A stretch of 23,299 nucleotides of DNA from Actinomycetota bacterium (GCA_013694685.1 JACDBY010000377.1:1-23299), one strand, 5' to 3'; counted from the first letter of the stretch, positions 15,565-22,622 are shown. A program made the numbers and translations. Notes: generated by a model not told the origin, from the sequence alone.

Positions 15565-16439
15565 CCGTCGATCTCCACCAGCACCTCTGGCCCGATGCCT
15601 TCGTCGCGGCCCTGCGGTCGCGCAGCGCGGTGCCATGCCTCGACGGCGAGACCCTCGTGCTCGACGAGGGACGGTTCGAGTACGCCTCCTCCGCTCACGA
15701 TCCGGAGCAGCGTCTCGCCCAGCTCGATCGGGACGAGGTGGACGTCGCGGTCGTGTCGCTCCCGGCCTCGCTGGGCCTCGGGGCGTTGACCCCGGACGAG
15801 CGGCGCGGACTCGAGGACGCGTGGATCGACGGTATCCGCGAGCTCGTCGAGGGGGCAAACGGCCGGCTCGCCGCGCTTGCACCCGACCGGGTGGTCGACG
15901 GGTTCGTCGGCACGTCGGTCTCCGCCGAGATCTTCGACGACTTCGACGCGTCGGCGCCCCTCCTCGAGGAGGTGTCCCAGGTCGGCGGCTACCTCTTCGT
16001 CCACCCCGGGCCGGTGCGCCACCGGCCGGGCGCCCCGCGCTGGTGGGCCGGCATCGTGGAGTACGCGGCCGGCATGCAGTCGGCGTGGTTCTCGTGGCTC
16101 GACGGCGGGCGGGAGCGCTTGCCGGAGCTGCGGATCGTCTTCGCGATGCTCGCGGGTGGTGCACCGTTCCAGCTCGAGCGGCTCGCGCTGCGAAGCCCGC
16201 TTGACGTGCGCTCGATGCTGGATCGCAACGTCTACCTCGACGTCTCGACCCACGGTCGCCGTGCGATCGAGCTCTGTATCGAGACGTTTGGCGTCGAGCA
16301 GCTCGTCTACGGATCGGACGTGCCCGTCGTCGAGGCGGCCCCGACCTTGCGCGCTGTCCGTGCTTTCGGAGATTCTGTCGCCCACATCATCCTCCACGAC
16401 AACCCGGAGAAGCTCCTACGACAACGGGTCGACCCTTGA
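15561..16439 (+). CDS. amidohydrolase (ACMSD-like TIM-barrel metal hydrolase)
   Basis: The 292-residue protein belongs to the amidohydrolase_2 group, whose members hydrolyse or decarboxylate ring and amide substrates with one metal. It has DLHQH at the N-terminus (His6, His8), FVHPGPV (His148), DVSTHG, YGSDVP (Asp253) and the closing DNPEKLLRQ. In ACMSD-type enzymes a catalytic His occurs in an 'aHxGG' motif; here that place reads FAMLAGG, with Met196. The GTG start overlaps the lyase stop (GTGA), and its own stop overlaps the thiol dioxygenase start (TTGA), so the three act as one unit. The substrate is unknown; a product of the lyase is likely. Confidence 0.88.
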   Translation: MTVDLHQHLWPDAFVAALRSRSAVPCLDGETLVLDEGRFEYASSAHDPEQRLAQLDRDEVDVAVVSLPASLGLGALTPDERRGLEDAWIDGIRELVEGANGRLAALAPDRVVDGFVGTSVSAEIFDDFDASAPLLEEVSQVGGYLFVHPGPVRHRPGAPRWWAGIVEYAAGMQSAWFSWLDGGRERLPELRIVFAMLAGGAPFQLERLALRSPLDVRSMLDRNVYLDVSTHGRRAIELCIETFGVEQLVYGSDVPVVEAAPTLRAVRAFGDSVAHIILHDNPEKLLRQRVDP

Positions 16440-16957
16440 GCACGCTCGCGACCTGGATCGCCGCCAACGTCCCGGCGGACACCGAGCAGGACGAGTACCG
16501 CTGCGAGGAGCTGTCCCGGGAGATTGCCTCGGAGGAGTCGCTCTGGCGGAAGCATGTGCGCTACGACGAGGGAAATCGCTTCTACACCCAGCTCTACCGC
16601 GACCCGGCGCTCGACGTCTGGCTGATCTGCTGGACGAACAGGCAGGACACGGGCTACCACGACCACGATCGTTCGAGCGGGGGCGTCTGCGTCGCCCAGG
16701 GCGCGCTGCTCGAGGACTTCTTCCAGCGCGACGGCGACGGGTGGATCCGGGAGAAGACCAATCGCCACGAGGTCGGCGGCTCGTTCCACTTCGACGCGAG
16801 CTACATCCACGGGGTGCGAGACGTCGGTGATGGTGCGACGTCGATCCACGTCTATTCGCCCGCGCTCTGGCGCATGGGTCATTACGAGCACGACGGCAAC
16901 GGCATCATGCGCCGCGTTTCGATGACCTACGCGGACGAGCTTCTCGGCGCCGCGTAA
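16436..16957 (+). CDS. cysteine dioxygenase-fold thiol dioxygenase, Gln type
   Basis: The 173-residue cupin matches the cysteine dioxygenase family, which adds O2 to a thiolate to give a sulfinate. Iron ligands are His75 and His77 (GYHDHD) and His125 (YIHGV). The Ser-His-Tyr network is SIHVYSP (Ser136, His138, Tyr140). The Cys that crosslinks to Tyr in mammalian CDO is Gly82, as in bacterial forms. In the stretch FYTQLYRDPALDVWLICW, Gln52 aligns with Arg60 of rat CDO, which holds the cysteine carboxylate. Gln there marks 3-mercaptopropionate-type dioxygenases, so cysteine is probably not the substrate. It starts with TTG inside the amidohydrolase stop. Confidence 0.86.
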   Translation: MSTLATWIAANVPADTEQDEYRCEELSREIASEESLWRKHVRYDEGNRFYTQLYRDPALDVWLICWTNRQDTGYHDHDRSSGGVCVAQGALLEDFFQRDGDGWIREKTNRHEVGGSFHFDASYIHGVRDVGDGATSIHVYSPALWRMGHYEHDGNGIMRRVSMTYADELLGAA

Positions 16958-16983
16958 GGCGGCACGTGTCGTGACGGTCGTAG

Positions 16984-17003
16984 GGGCGGGACCTGTCCCG
17001 CCC
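16984..17003. repeat. 20-nt palindrome of the GACCTGTCC repeat family
   Basis: GGGCGGGACCTGTCCCGCCC is self-complementary except for the central CT, forming a stem of up to 9 bp. It lies 26 nt after the thiol dioxygenase stop and about 60 nt before the MttB gene, so it may end the upstream operon. The flanks GTAG (16980-16983) and GCCCGC resemble the element at 19257-19292, sharing the core GACCTGTCC. Confidence 0.7.
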
Positions 17004-17035
17004 GCGCTGCGACACTTGCTGGCATGCTCGCCTTC

Positions 17036-17056
17036 TTGCAACTCAAGTTGTAAATT
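17036..17056 (+). promoter_or_regulatory. MttB gene promoter with overlapping inverted repeat
   Basis: TAAATT (17051-17056) ends exactly 7 nt before the GTG at 17063, again predicting a leaderless mRNA. The inverted repeat TT-G-CAACT-CA-AGTTG-T-AA (17036-17053) overlaps this box in an AT-rich island, so a regulator bound there would control the MttB-amidotransferase unit. Its TTGCA half-site also occurs in the IclR/M20 divergent operator. No good -35 is seen. Confidence 0.55.
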
Positions 17057-17062
17057 GAACGA

Positions 17063-18604
17063 GTGACGCGACGAGCAAGGGACGAGAGAACCGCCCGGCG
17101 CGAGGGGCGCCGACGACCCGCGACGTTCGCAGGCGGCCCGCCCGTCAACTCGTTCGCGCCGGTCGAGCTCCTCGACGAGGAGCAGGTCACCGCGATCCAC
17201 GACGCGTCGCTGCGCCTACTCGAGGACGTCGGTGTCGAGTTCATGGGCACCGCCGCCCGCGCCGTTCTCGCCGAAGCAGGCGCGCTCGTCGACGAGGAGA
17301 CGGGCTTGACGAGGATTCCTCGTGAGGTCGTGGAGCACGCCGTCGCGAGTGCGCCGGCGGAATTCACCATGACGCCGCGGAATCCCGCGCGACAGCTCGT
17401 CGTCGGGGGCGACCGGATCGCGTTCGGTCTCGTCGCCGGGCCGCCCACGGTGCACGATCGCGTCCGCGGGAGGCGAACGGGGAATTTCGACGACTACGTG
17501 ACGCTCGTAAAGCTCGCGCACTGCTTCGACGTGATCCATTTCGTCGGGAACCAGCCAACCGCGCCGCAGGAGCTCCCGCCCCGGACGCGTCACCTCGACA
17601 CGTACCGCGCCAACGTCACCTACACCGATCGCGTGTTCCACTGCTCGGCGATCGGCCGCGACCGGACACTCGACGGGATCGAGGTAACCGCGCTCTCGCG
17701 GGGCCTCACGCTCGAGGAGGTCGTCGACGACCCCTGCGTCTTCACGATCATCTCGGTGAACTCGCCAAGACGGTTCGACGAGGCGATGAGCGACGGGCTG
17801 ATGACGATGGCCGAGCACGGTCAGCCGGCGGTCGTGACGCCGTTCACCCTGATGGGCGCGATGACGCCAGTGACGCTCGCCGCCGCGCTCGTCCAGCAGA
17901 ACGCCGAGGCGCTGGCCGGGATCGCGCTCACGCAGCTCGTTCGGCCCGGGGCGCCCGTCGTCTACGGAGCATTCACCTCCAACGTCGACATGCGCAGCGG
18001 CGCCCCGGCGTTCGGAACGCCGGAGAACGCGCGCGCCACGATCGCCGCGGGTCAACTCGCACGCCGCTACGGCCTCCCGTATCGCGCGAGCAACGCGAGC
18101 GCCTCGAACGCTGTCGATGCCCAGGCCGCATACGAGTCGCAGATGTCGATCTGGTCGGCCGTCCTCGGCGGTGCGCACCTCGTCTACCACGGGGCCGGCT
18201 GGATGGAGGGTGGCCTCACCGCGTCGTTCGAGAAGCTCGTGCTCGACGTGGAGATGCTGCAGATGCTCGCCATGACGATCGCACCGGCCACGAGCGTCGA
18301 TCAGCACGAGATCGACGACGGCCTCGCCGCGATCGCCGCGGTACCCACGGGCGGCCACTTCTTCGGCTCACCGCACACGCTCGCGCGCTACGAAACGGCG
18401 TTCTACGAGCCGCTCGTCTCGAACTGGCAGAACTACGAGAGCTGGGAGGCGGACGGAGCGTTTACCGCCGAGGCACGCGCGACCAGGGTGTGGCAGGAGG
18501 CACTCGAGCGTTACGAGCAGCCGCCGCTCGACCCGGAAGCTGCTGAGCGTCTCGACGCATTCGTCGAGCGCCGCACGCTCGAGTTGCGGGACGTCGACCA
18601 TTGA
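17063..18604 (+). CDS. MttB-superfamily (trimethylamine/betaine:corrinoid) methyltransferase, non-pyrrolysine
   Basis: The 513-residue protein belongs to the MttB superfamily, with a basic N-terminal tail (1-25), then LLDEEQVTAIHDASLRLLEDVGVEF and the TIM barrel (about 60-480), including FGLVAGPPTVHD, YVTLVKLAHCFDVIHF, FTLMGAMTPVTLAAAL, VVYGAFTSNVDMRSGAPAFG and LGGAHLVYHGAGWMEGGLTAS. Archaeal MttB uses an in-frame UAG for pyrrolysine; this frame has none, as in glycine-betaine, proline-betaine or carnitine demethylases. These transfer a methyl group from a quaternary amine to a corrinoid protein, but no corrinoid protein is encoded nearby, so its acceptor or reaction is open. The gene has its own promoter and overlaps the next gene by 4 nt (TTGA). 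Confidence 0.9.
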   Translation: MTRRARDERTARREGRRRPATFAGGPPVNSFAPVELLDEEQVTAIHDASLRLLEDVGVEFMGTAARAVLAEAGALVDEETGLTRIPREVVEHAVASAPAEFTMTPRNPARQLVVGGDRIAFGLVAGPPTVHDRVRGRRTGNFDDYVTLVKLAHCFDVIHFVGNQPTAPQELPPRTRHLDTYRANVTYTDRVFHCSAIGRDRTLDGIEVTALSRGLTLEEVVDDPCVFTIISVNSPRRFDEAMSDGLMTMAEHGQPAVVTPFTLMGAMTPVTLAAALVQQNAEALAGIALTQLVRPGAPVVYGAFTSNVDMRSGAPAFGTPENARATIAAGQLARRYGLPYRASNASASNAVDAQAAYESQMSIWSAVLGGAHLVYHGAGWMEGGLTASFEKLVLDVEMLQMLAMTIAPATSVDQHEIDDGLAAIAAVPTGGHFFGSPHTLARYETAFYEPLVSNWQNYESWEADGAFTAEARATRVWQEALERYEQPPLDPEAAERLDAFVERRTLELRDVDH

Positions 18605-19221
18605 GCGTGCTCTTCGTCCTCACCGAGCACGCCGGAGCGTTGACCTCCGAGCGCCGCGAGCGCTACGAGACGTGGCGCGGGCGGCTCGCAGAAGTCCTCG
18701 GAACCCAGGTCAAAAGCGTGCATTACGAAGCCCTGGAGACACCCAACGCAGATGCGCTCGTCCTCTCCGGCTCGTTCGACGCGTGGGCGATGCACGACCG
18801 CAGGCACCTCGGCCGGCTCTACGAGGCGCTGCGCCGGTACCCGGGTCCGGTGCTCGGCATCTGTGCCGGCATGCAGATCCTCGTGCGCGCGCGGGGCGGC
18901 GTCGTCGGCTCGGCCGACCAACCCGTCCGCGGCTACGGGACGATCGACGTCGTCGACGACTCCGATCTCCTCGCGCGCCTGGCGCCGCGGTTCGACGCGT
19001 TCCAGAGCCACGCGGACGAGGTGACGCGGCTCCCGGAGGGCTTCCGGGTGCTGGCCTCGAGCGAGGTGTGCGAGGTCGAGGTGATCGCCGCCGACGACCG
19101 GCCCTGGTGGGGAACGCAGTTCCATCCCGAGCAGTGGACGGACGAGCATCCCGCCGGGCGCGAGATCATCGCCCGCTTCGGCGAGCTCGCAGGGCTTTCG
19201 GCCGCGTCACGGGGCGCGTGA
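18601..19221 (+). CDS. class I glutamine amidotransferase-like protein
   Basis: The 206-residue single-domain GATase1 protein has nucleophile Cys88 in GICAGMQ and the His175/Glu177 pair in QFHPEQ, so glutaminase activity is expected. It resembles GuaA-type stand-alone amidotransferases and gamma-glutamyl hydrolases; no synthetase domain is attached. The TTG start sits in the MttB stop codon, so translation is coupled and the two proteins probably share a pathway. It could hydrolyse a gamma-glutamyl amide intermediate (as PuuD does) rather than feed ammonia to a synthase; that is inference. Confidence 0.88.
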   Translation: MSVLFVLTEHAGALTSERRERYETWRGRLAEVLGTQVKSVHYEALETPNADALVLSGSFDAWAMHDRRHLGRLYEALRRYPGPVLGICAGMQILVRARGGVVGSADQPVRGYGTIDVVDDSDLLARLAPRFDAFQSHADEVTRLPEGFRVLASSEVCEVEVIAADDRPWWGTQFHPEQWTDEHPAGREIIARFGELAGLSAASRGA

Positions 19222-19235
19222 CGGGCTCCCGCCTG

Positions 19236-19292
19236 AAGCCCAGTTGGGCTTGGGCCGTAGCGGCCCGACCTGTCCGGCCCGCCGGGCGCTAC
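19236..19292. terminator. two hairpins between convergent genes, the second a GACCTGTCC-family repeat
   Basis: AAGCCCA-GT-TGGGCTT (19236-19251) forms a 6-7 bp hairpin. It is followed by GTAGCG (19257-19262) pairing with CGCTAC (19287-19292), extended by CCCG/CGGG, around a loop containing GACCTGTCC. They lie between the amidotransferase gene (+) and the M20 gene (-) with only 75 nt between stops. The second shares its core with 16984-17003 and its GTAGCG/CGCTAC ends with the 11.1-11.3 kb repeats. Confidence 0.65.
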
Positions 19293-19296
19293 CGGC

Positions 19297-20628
19297 TCAG
19301 GCGCAGAAGCGCATCGCCGTGACCGCGATCGCCTGCGCGCAGCCGACCAGGTCGGCGATCGGCACCGACTCCTCAGCCGTGTGAGCGAGCCGGACGTCAC
19401 CCGGCCCGAGACAGATCGCGGGGATGCCCGCCTCGACGGTGAGGGTCGCCCCGTCGTGCCAGTTGTCGAGCCCGCCGAGCGTGCTCTCGCGACCGACCGC
19501 GAGGGTCGCCCCGAGCGCCGTTGTCACGATCGGGTGATCGATCGGAACCTCGGACGGCGGCACGCCGCCCACGAGCCACTCGACGCGCGGCGGATGCGCG
19601 GCGAGCCATGGATCGCTCGCCGTCTTGCCCACGATCCAGTCGGTGAACTCGCGCTCGACGCGAGAGCCCCAGCCGTGCTCGTCCGCCTGCTCGGGCAGGT
19701 ACTCGATGTGGCAGTCGAGCCGGCACGAGGCCGGATACGAGACGATCCATTCGCCGCCGGAGACCATCGTCGGCACGCAATCGCCCGGCGAGAGATACGG
19801 ATGGGAGGGCAGGCCGGCCCAGTGCTCCCGGAGACGGGCGATCGCCTTGAGGACAAGACCCATCTTCTCGATCGCGTTCACCGCGCCACCCTGTTCCCAC
19901 GGTCGCTGCGGGATGCCCGCGTGACCAGCGCGGCCATCGACGATGATCGTCGGCAGCAGGCTGCCGCGACACGTCACCCAGACGTCGAGCCCGCTCGGCT
20001 CCGGCACGATCGCGGCGTCGGCCCACAGGGTCCTCGCCGTCACGAGCCCACCGGCCCCGGTCGACTCCTCCTCGCTCACGGTGTTGACGATCAGGTCTCC
20101 TGCGAGCCCGATGCCGAGACGGGCAAGCGTCTCCGCGGCAAAGACCATCGAGGCCACGCCGCCCTTCATGTCGCACGCCCCGCGTCCGTGCACGAGACCG
20201 TCGGCGACGACCGCCGCGAACGGCGGGTGCTCCCACCGCTCGAGCGGCTCGACCGAGACGACGTCGATGTGACCGTTCAGGAGCAGCGTCCGGCCGCCGC
20301 CGGAGCCGGGAAACCGGGCCGTGAGCTGCGGTCGACCGGCGAAGGTGAACCCGTCGGGAACCATCGGGTGACCGGCGACGAGCTCGGGCTCGGGCTCCCA
20401 GATGCGGACGTCGGCGCCACGTGATCGAAGGCGCTCCGCGAGGACTTCCTGGAGCTCCGCCTCCTGCCGGGGCGGGTCGCCGACCGCGTGGGTGGTGGTG
20501 TCCAGGGCGACGAGAGCGCGAAGCAGCTCCACCAGCTCGTCCTCTGCGTGAGCAATCTCGTCACACACGCGACGCTCGTCAGCCGAGAGACCACGCTGCT
20601 CAGTCCCGACATTCACACCGGGTTGCAT
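19297..20628 (-). CDS. M20 family metallohydrolase (ArgE/DapE/CPG2-like)
   Basis: The 443-residue protein belongs to the M20 deacylase/peptidase family, with two zinc ions bridged by Asp. Visible ligands and catalytic residues are NGHIDVV (His120, Asp122), CDMKGG (Asp153), SEEES (Glu186/187), PEPSG (Glu210) and LAHTAEE (His416), with the lid/dimer domain about 215-335. Members remove acetyl, succinyl or carbamoyl groups from amino acids. The frame continues open upstream across the IclR gene, but similarity begins near the ATG at 20628, which has GGACGAAG directly before it. It is divergent from the IclR gene, sharing a 34-bp palindromic region, so it is probably that regulator's target. Confidence 0.92.
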   Translation of the reverse strand: MQPGVNVGTEQRGLSADERRVCDEIAHAEDELVELLRALVALDTTTHAVGDPPRQEAELQEVLAERLRSRGADVRIWEPEPELVAGHPMVPDGFTFAGRPQLTARFPGSGGGRTLLLNGHIDVVSVEPLERWEHPPFAAVVADGLVHGRGACDMKGGVASMVFAAETLARLGIGLAGDLIVNTVSEEESTGAGGLVTARTLWADAAIVPEPSGLDVWVTCRGSLLPTIIVDGRAGHAGIPQRPWEQGGAVNAIEKMGLVLKAIARLREHWAGLPSHPYLSPGDCVPTMVSGGEWIVSYPASCRLDCHIEYLPEQADEHGWGSRVEREFTDWIVGKTASDPWLAAHPPRVEWLVGGVPPSEVPIDHPIVTTALGATLAVGRESTLGGLDNWHDGATLTVEAGIPAICLGPGDVRLAHTAEESVPIADLVGCAQAIAVTAMRFCA

Positions 20629-20656
20629 CTTCGTCCAGGCGGACGAGACAATGCAA
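20623..20656. promoter_or_regulatory. shared M20/IclR divergent operator-promoter
   Basis: TTGCAT (20623-20628) and ATGCAA (20651-20656) form the outer arms, and TCGTCC (20631-20636) and GGACGA (20641-20646) the inner arms, of an interrupted palindrome. It covers the M20 start codon and the predicted IclR promoter TTGCAT-N18-GACAAT. The -10 (20647-20652) ends 7 nt before the IclR GTG, predicting a leaderless mRNA. The site probably binds the IclR protein and silences both genes until an effector appears. Confidence 0.65.
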
Positions 20657-20658
20657 AC

Positions 20659-21387
20659 GTGAACCCGGGAACCGCAGCGCTGGCCCGAGGGCTCGGCGTG
20701 CTCGAGCTCCTCGCCGACGAGCCGACGGGCAGCGGCCTCGGGGTGGTGCGCCTCGCGGAGCTGCGGGGAGACGACAAGAGCCAGCTCTCGCGCACGCTGA
20801 CGACGCTGGCGGAGCACGGGTACGTCGAGCGTGACCCCGAGAGCCTTGCCTACCGGCTCGGATGGCGCGTGTTCGCCCTCGCGGCCCGCGCCGGCGATGC
20901 ACGCCTGCTCGCCGTCGCGGCCCCGGTGTTGCGGACGCTCGTCCGGGAGCTCGAAGAGAGCGTGCACCTCTCGGTGCGGCAGGGAGCACACGTCCTGACC
21001 CTCCTCGCCGAGGCACCGGCCCGCACGATCCACGCCCCAGGTCGCGTCGGTGGCCTGACACCGGTCGCCACGACGTCGGCCGGACGCGTGCTCGTCTCCG
21101 AGCTCGAGTCGAAAGAGCTCGCGTCGCTCGGTCTGGCCAGCCTCGAGCGCGTACTCGCGGAGGTCAGGCACTGCGGGTACGCGATCGTCAGAAACGAGTT
21201 CGAGCCGGGGCTCGTCGCCGCGGCCGCGCCGGTGCGCGGGCCGTCCGGCACGATCGTCGCGGCCGTCAACGTCTCCGGCCCGGAGTTTCGGCTCGACGAG
21301 CGACTCGAGGAGGCGGCGTTGCGCCTCGTGGTCGCCGCGGGCGAGCTCTCGGTCGCGATCGGCGGTCCGACCGAGCCGCCGCGATGA
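20659..21387 (+). CDS. IclR family transcriptional regulator
   Basis: The 242-residue protein has an N-terminal winged helix-turn-helix (about 8-60: ALARGLGVLELLADEP, then VVRLAELRGDDKSQLSRTLT and EHGYVERD) and a C-terminal effector-binding domain (about 75-235) with TSAGRVLVSE and IVAAVNVSGPEF. IclR proteins regulate catabolic genes by binding a small carboxylate. The GTG at 20659 is chosen because the HTH begins there and a leaderless promoter fits; an in-frame start further upstream would run through the divergent M20 gene. The stop overlaps the aminotransferase ATG (ATGA), so the regulator and enzyme are coupled. Confidence 0.92.
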   Translation: MNPGTAALARGLGVLELLADEPTGSGLGVVRLAELRGDDKSQLSRTLTTLAEHGYVERDPESLAYRLGWRVFALAARAGDARLLAVAAPVLRTLVRELEESVHLSVRQGAHVLTLLAEAPARTIHAPGRVGGLTPVATTSAGRVLVSELESKELASLGLASLERVLAEVRHCGYAIVRNEFEPGLVAAAAPVRGPSGTIVAAVNVSGPEFRLDERLEEAALRLVVAAGELSVAIGGPTEPPR

Positions 21388-22622
21388 CGTCGCTCTGGCA
21401 TCCGTTCGCCGACATGTCTGCCGTCGACGGTGCCGAGGTGGTGCTCGTCCGCGGCGAGGGAGTCTTCGTCTGGGACGAGCACGGACGGCGCTACCTCGAC
21501 GGCTCTTCGAGCCTCTGGTACGCGAACGTCGGTCACGGACGCCGAGAGATCGGCGAGGCCGTCGCGGCACAGATGCGAGCCCTCGAGAGCTTCCACCTCT
21601 TCGGCGACCTCGCCAACCGCCCGGCGCTCGAGCTGGCCGATCGGCTCGCCGATCTGGCGCCGGAGCCGGGCTCCAAGGTGTTCCTGACGAGCGGCGGCGG
21701 CGAGGCGATCGAGACGGCGACGAAGCTGGCGCGGCTCGTCCACGGCGTCCGCGGCGCGCCCGAGCGCCGTCATTTGATCAGCCGCACGGGTGGCTATCAC
21801 GGGACCCACGGAATCGGGACGAGCATCCTCGGCCTGCCCTACAAGGATGAGTTCGGACCGCTCGTGCTCGAGACCTCGCAGGTCACGTGGGACGACTCCG
21901 GTGCTCTCGAGGCGGAGATCGAGAGGCTCGGGGCCGAGAACGTCGCCGCGTTCGTCTTCGAGCCCGTGATCGGCTCGGGCGGTGTTTTGCCTCCACCGGC
22001 CGGCTACCTGGAGGCGGTCGTCGAGATCTGCCGGCGCCACGGCGTGCTGACGATCGCCGACAGCGTCATCGGCGGGTTCGGTCGCCTCGGCACGTGGCTC
22101 GGAGTCGAGCGCTTCGGTCTCGAGCCCGACCTCATCGTGTTCGCGAAGGGCGTCACGAGCGGCTACCTGCCGCTCGGCGGGGTGATCGCGGCGCCGAGCG
22201 TCGCAGAGCCGTTCTGGACGTCTCCGGGTGTCTCGTTCGCCCATGGCTCGACCTACTCGGGACACCCGACCTGCTGCGCCGCGGCGCTCGCGAACCTCGG
22301 CCTGCTCGCGACCGACGACCTCGTCGGTCGCGCGCTCGAGCTCGAGTCCGGCTTCCATCGGCGCCTGGCCCAACTCTGCGAGCACGAGCTCGTCGCCGAG
22401 GTGCGCGGCGGAGTGGGGTTGATGGCGGCGGTGGCACTCGAGCCGGAAGTCGTGGCGCGCGATCCGGAGGCGCCGCGACGGTTGTGGCTCGGTGCCCGCG
22501 AGGCGGGACTCCTCACGCGCTCGCTCAGGGACGGCGTCGCCGTCGCGCCACCGCTCGTCGTCGAGGACGAGCACGTCGAGCTCGCGGTCCAGGCGCTCGC
22601 CGCCGCACTCGACCTGATCTAG
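21384..22622 (+). CDS. class III pyridoxal-phosphate aminotransferase
   Basis: The 412-residue fold-type I aminotransferase belongs to the omega-amino acid/taurine-pyruvate group. It shows LDGSSSLWYANVGHG near the N-terminus, the phosphate-binding SGGGEAIETATKLAR (103-117), RTGGYHGTHG (134-143), the cofactor Asp226 in IADSVIGGFGR (Ser227 replaces the usual Glu of DEVxxGFGR) and the Schiff-base Lys255 in VFAKGVTSGYLPLGG. Such enzymes move amino groups from terminal amines or omega-amino acids to pyruvate or 2-oxoglutarate. Being coupled to the IclR gene, it is likely induced with the M20 hydrolase, which could release its amino substrate. The stop codon overlaps that of the convergent oxygenase remnant. 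Confidence 0.93.
   Translation: MTSLWHPFADMSAVDGAEVVLVRGEGVFVWDEHGRRYLDGSSSLWYANVGHGRREIGEAVAAQMRALESFHLFGDLANRPALELADRLADLAPEPGSKVFLTSGGGEAIETATKLARLVHGVRGAPERRHLISRTGGYHGTHGIGTSILGLPYKDEFGPLVLETSQVTWDDSGALEAEIERLGAENVAAFVFEPVIGSGGVLPPPAGYLEAVVEICRRHGVLTIADSVIGGFGRLGTWLGVERFGLEPDLIVFAKGVTSGYLPLGGVIAAPSVAEPFWTSPGVSFAHGSTYSGHPTCCAAALANLGLLATDDLVGRALELESGFHRRLAQLCEHELVAEVRGGVGLMAAVALEPEVVARDPEAPRRLWLGAREAGLLTRSLRDGVAVAPPLVVEDEHVELAVQALAAALDLI

Noticed and set aside
14110..16397. 684- and 491-residue minus-strand open frames
   Set aside because: They are antisense to the clearly real lyase and amidohydrolase genes; no domain and skewed composition.
17063..18604. Pyrrolysine-containing MttB with UAG readthrough
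   Set aside because: The frame is continuous for 513 codons with no internal TAG, and it ends with TGA.
20488..20658. Upstream start of the IclR gene
   Set aside because: It would overlap the divergent M20 coding region and adds residues without the HTH pattern; the GTG at 20659 fits promoter and domain.
20629..21570. N-terminal extension of the M20 gene giving a 757-residue protein
   Set aside because: The extra part is low-complexity Arg/Gly-rich reading antisense to the IclR gene; M20 similarity begins near the ATG at 20628.
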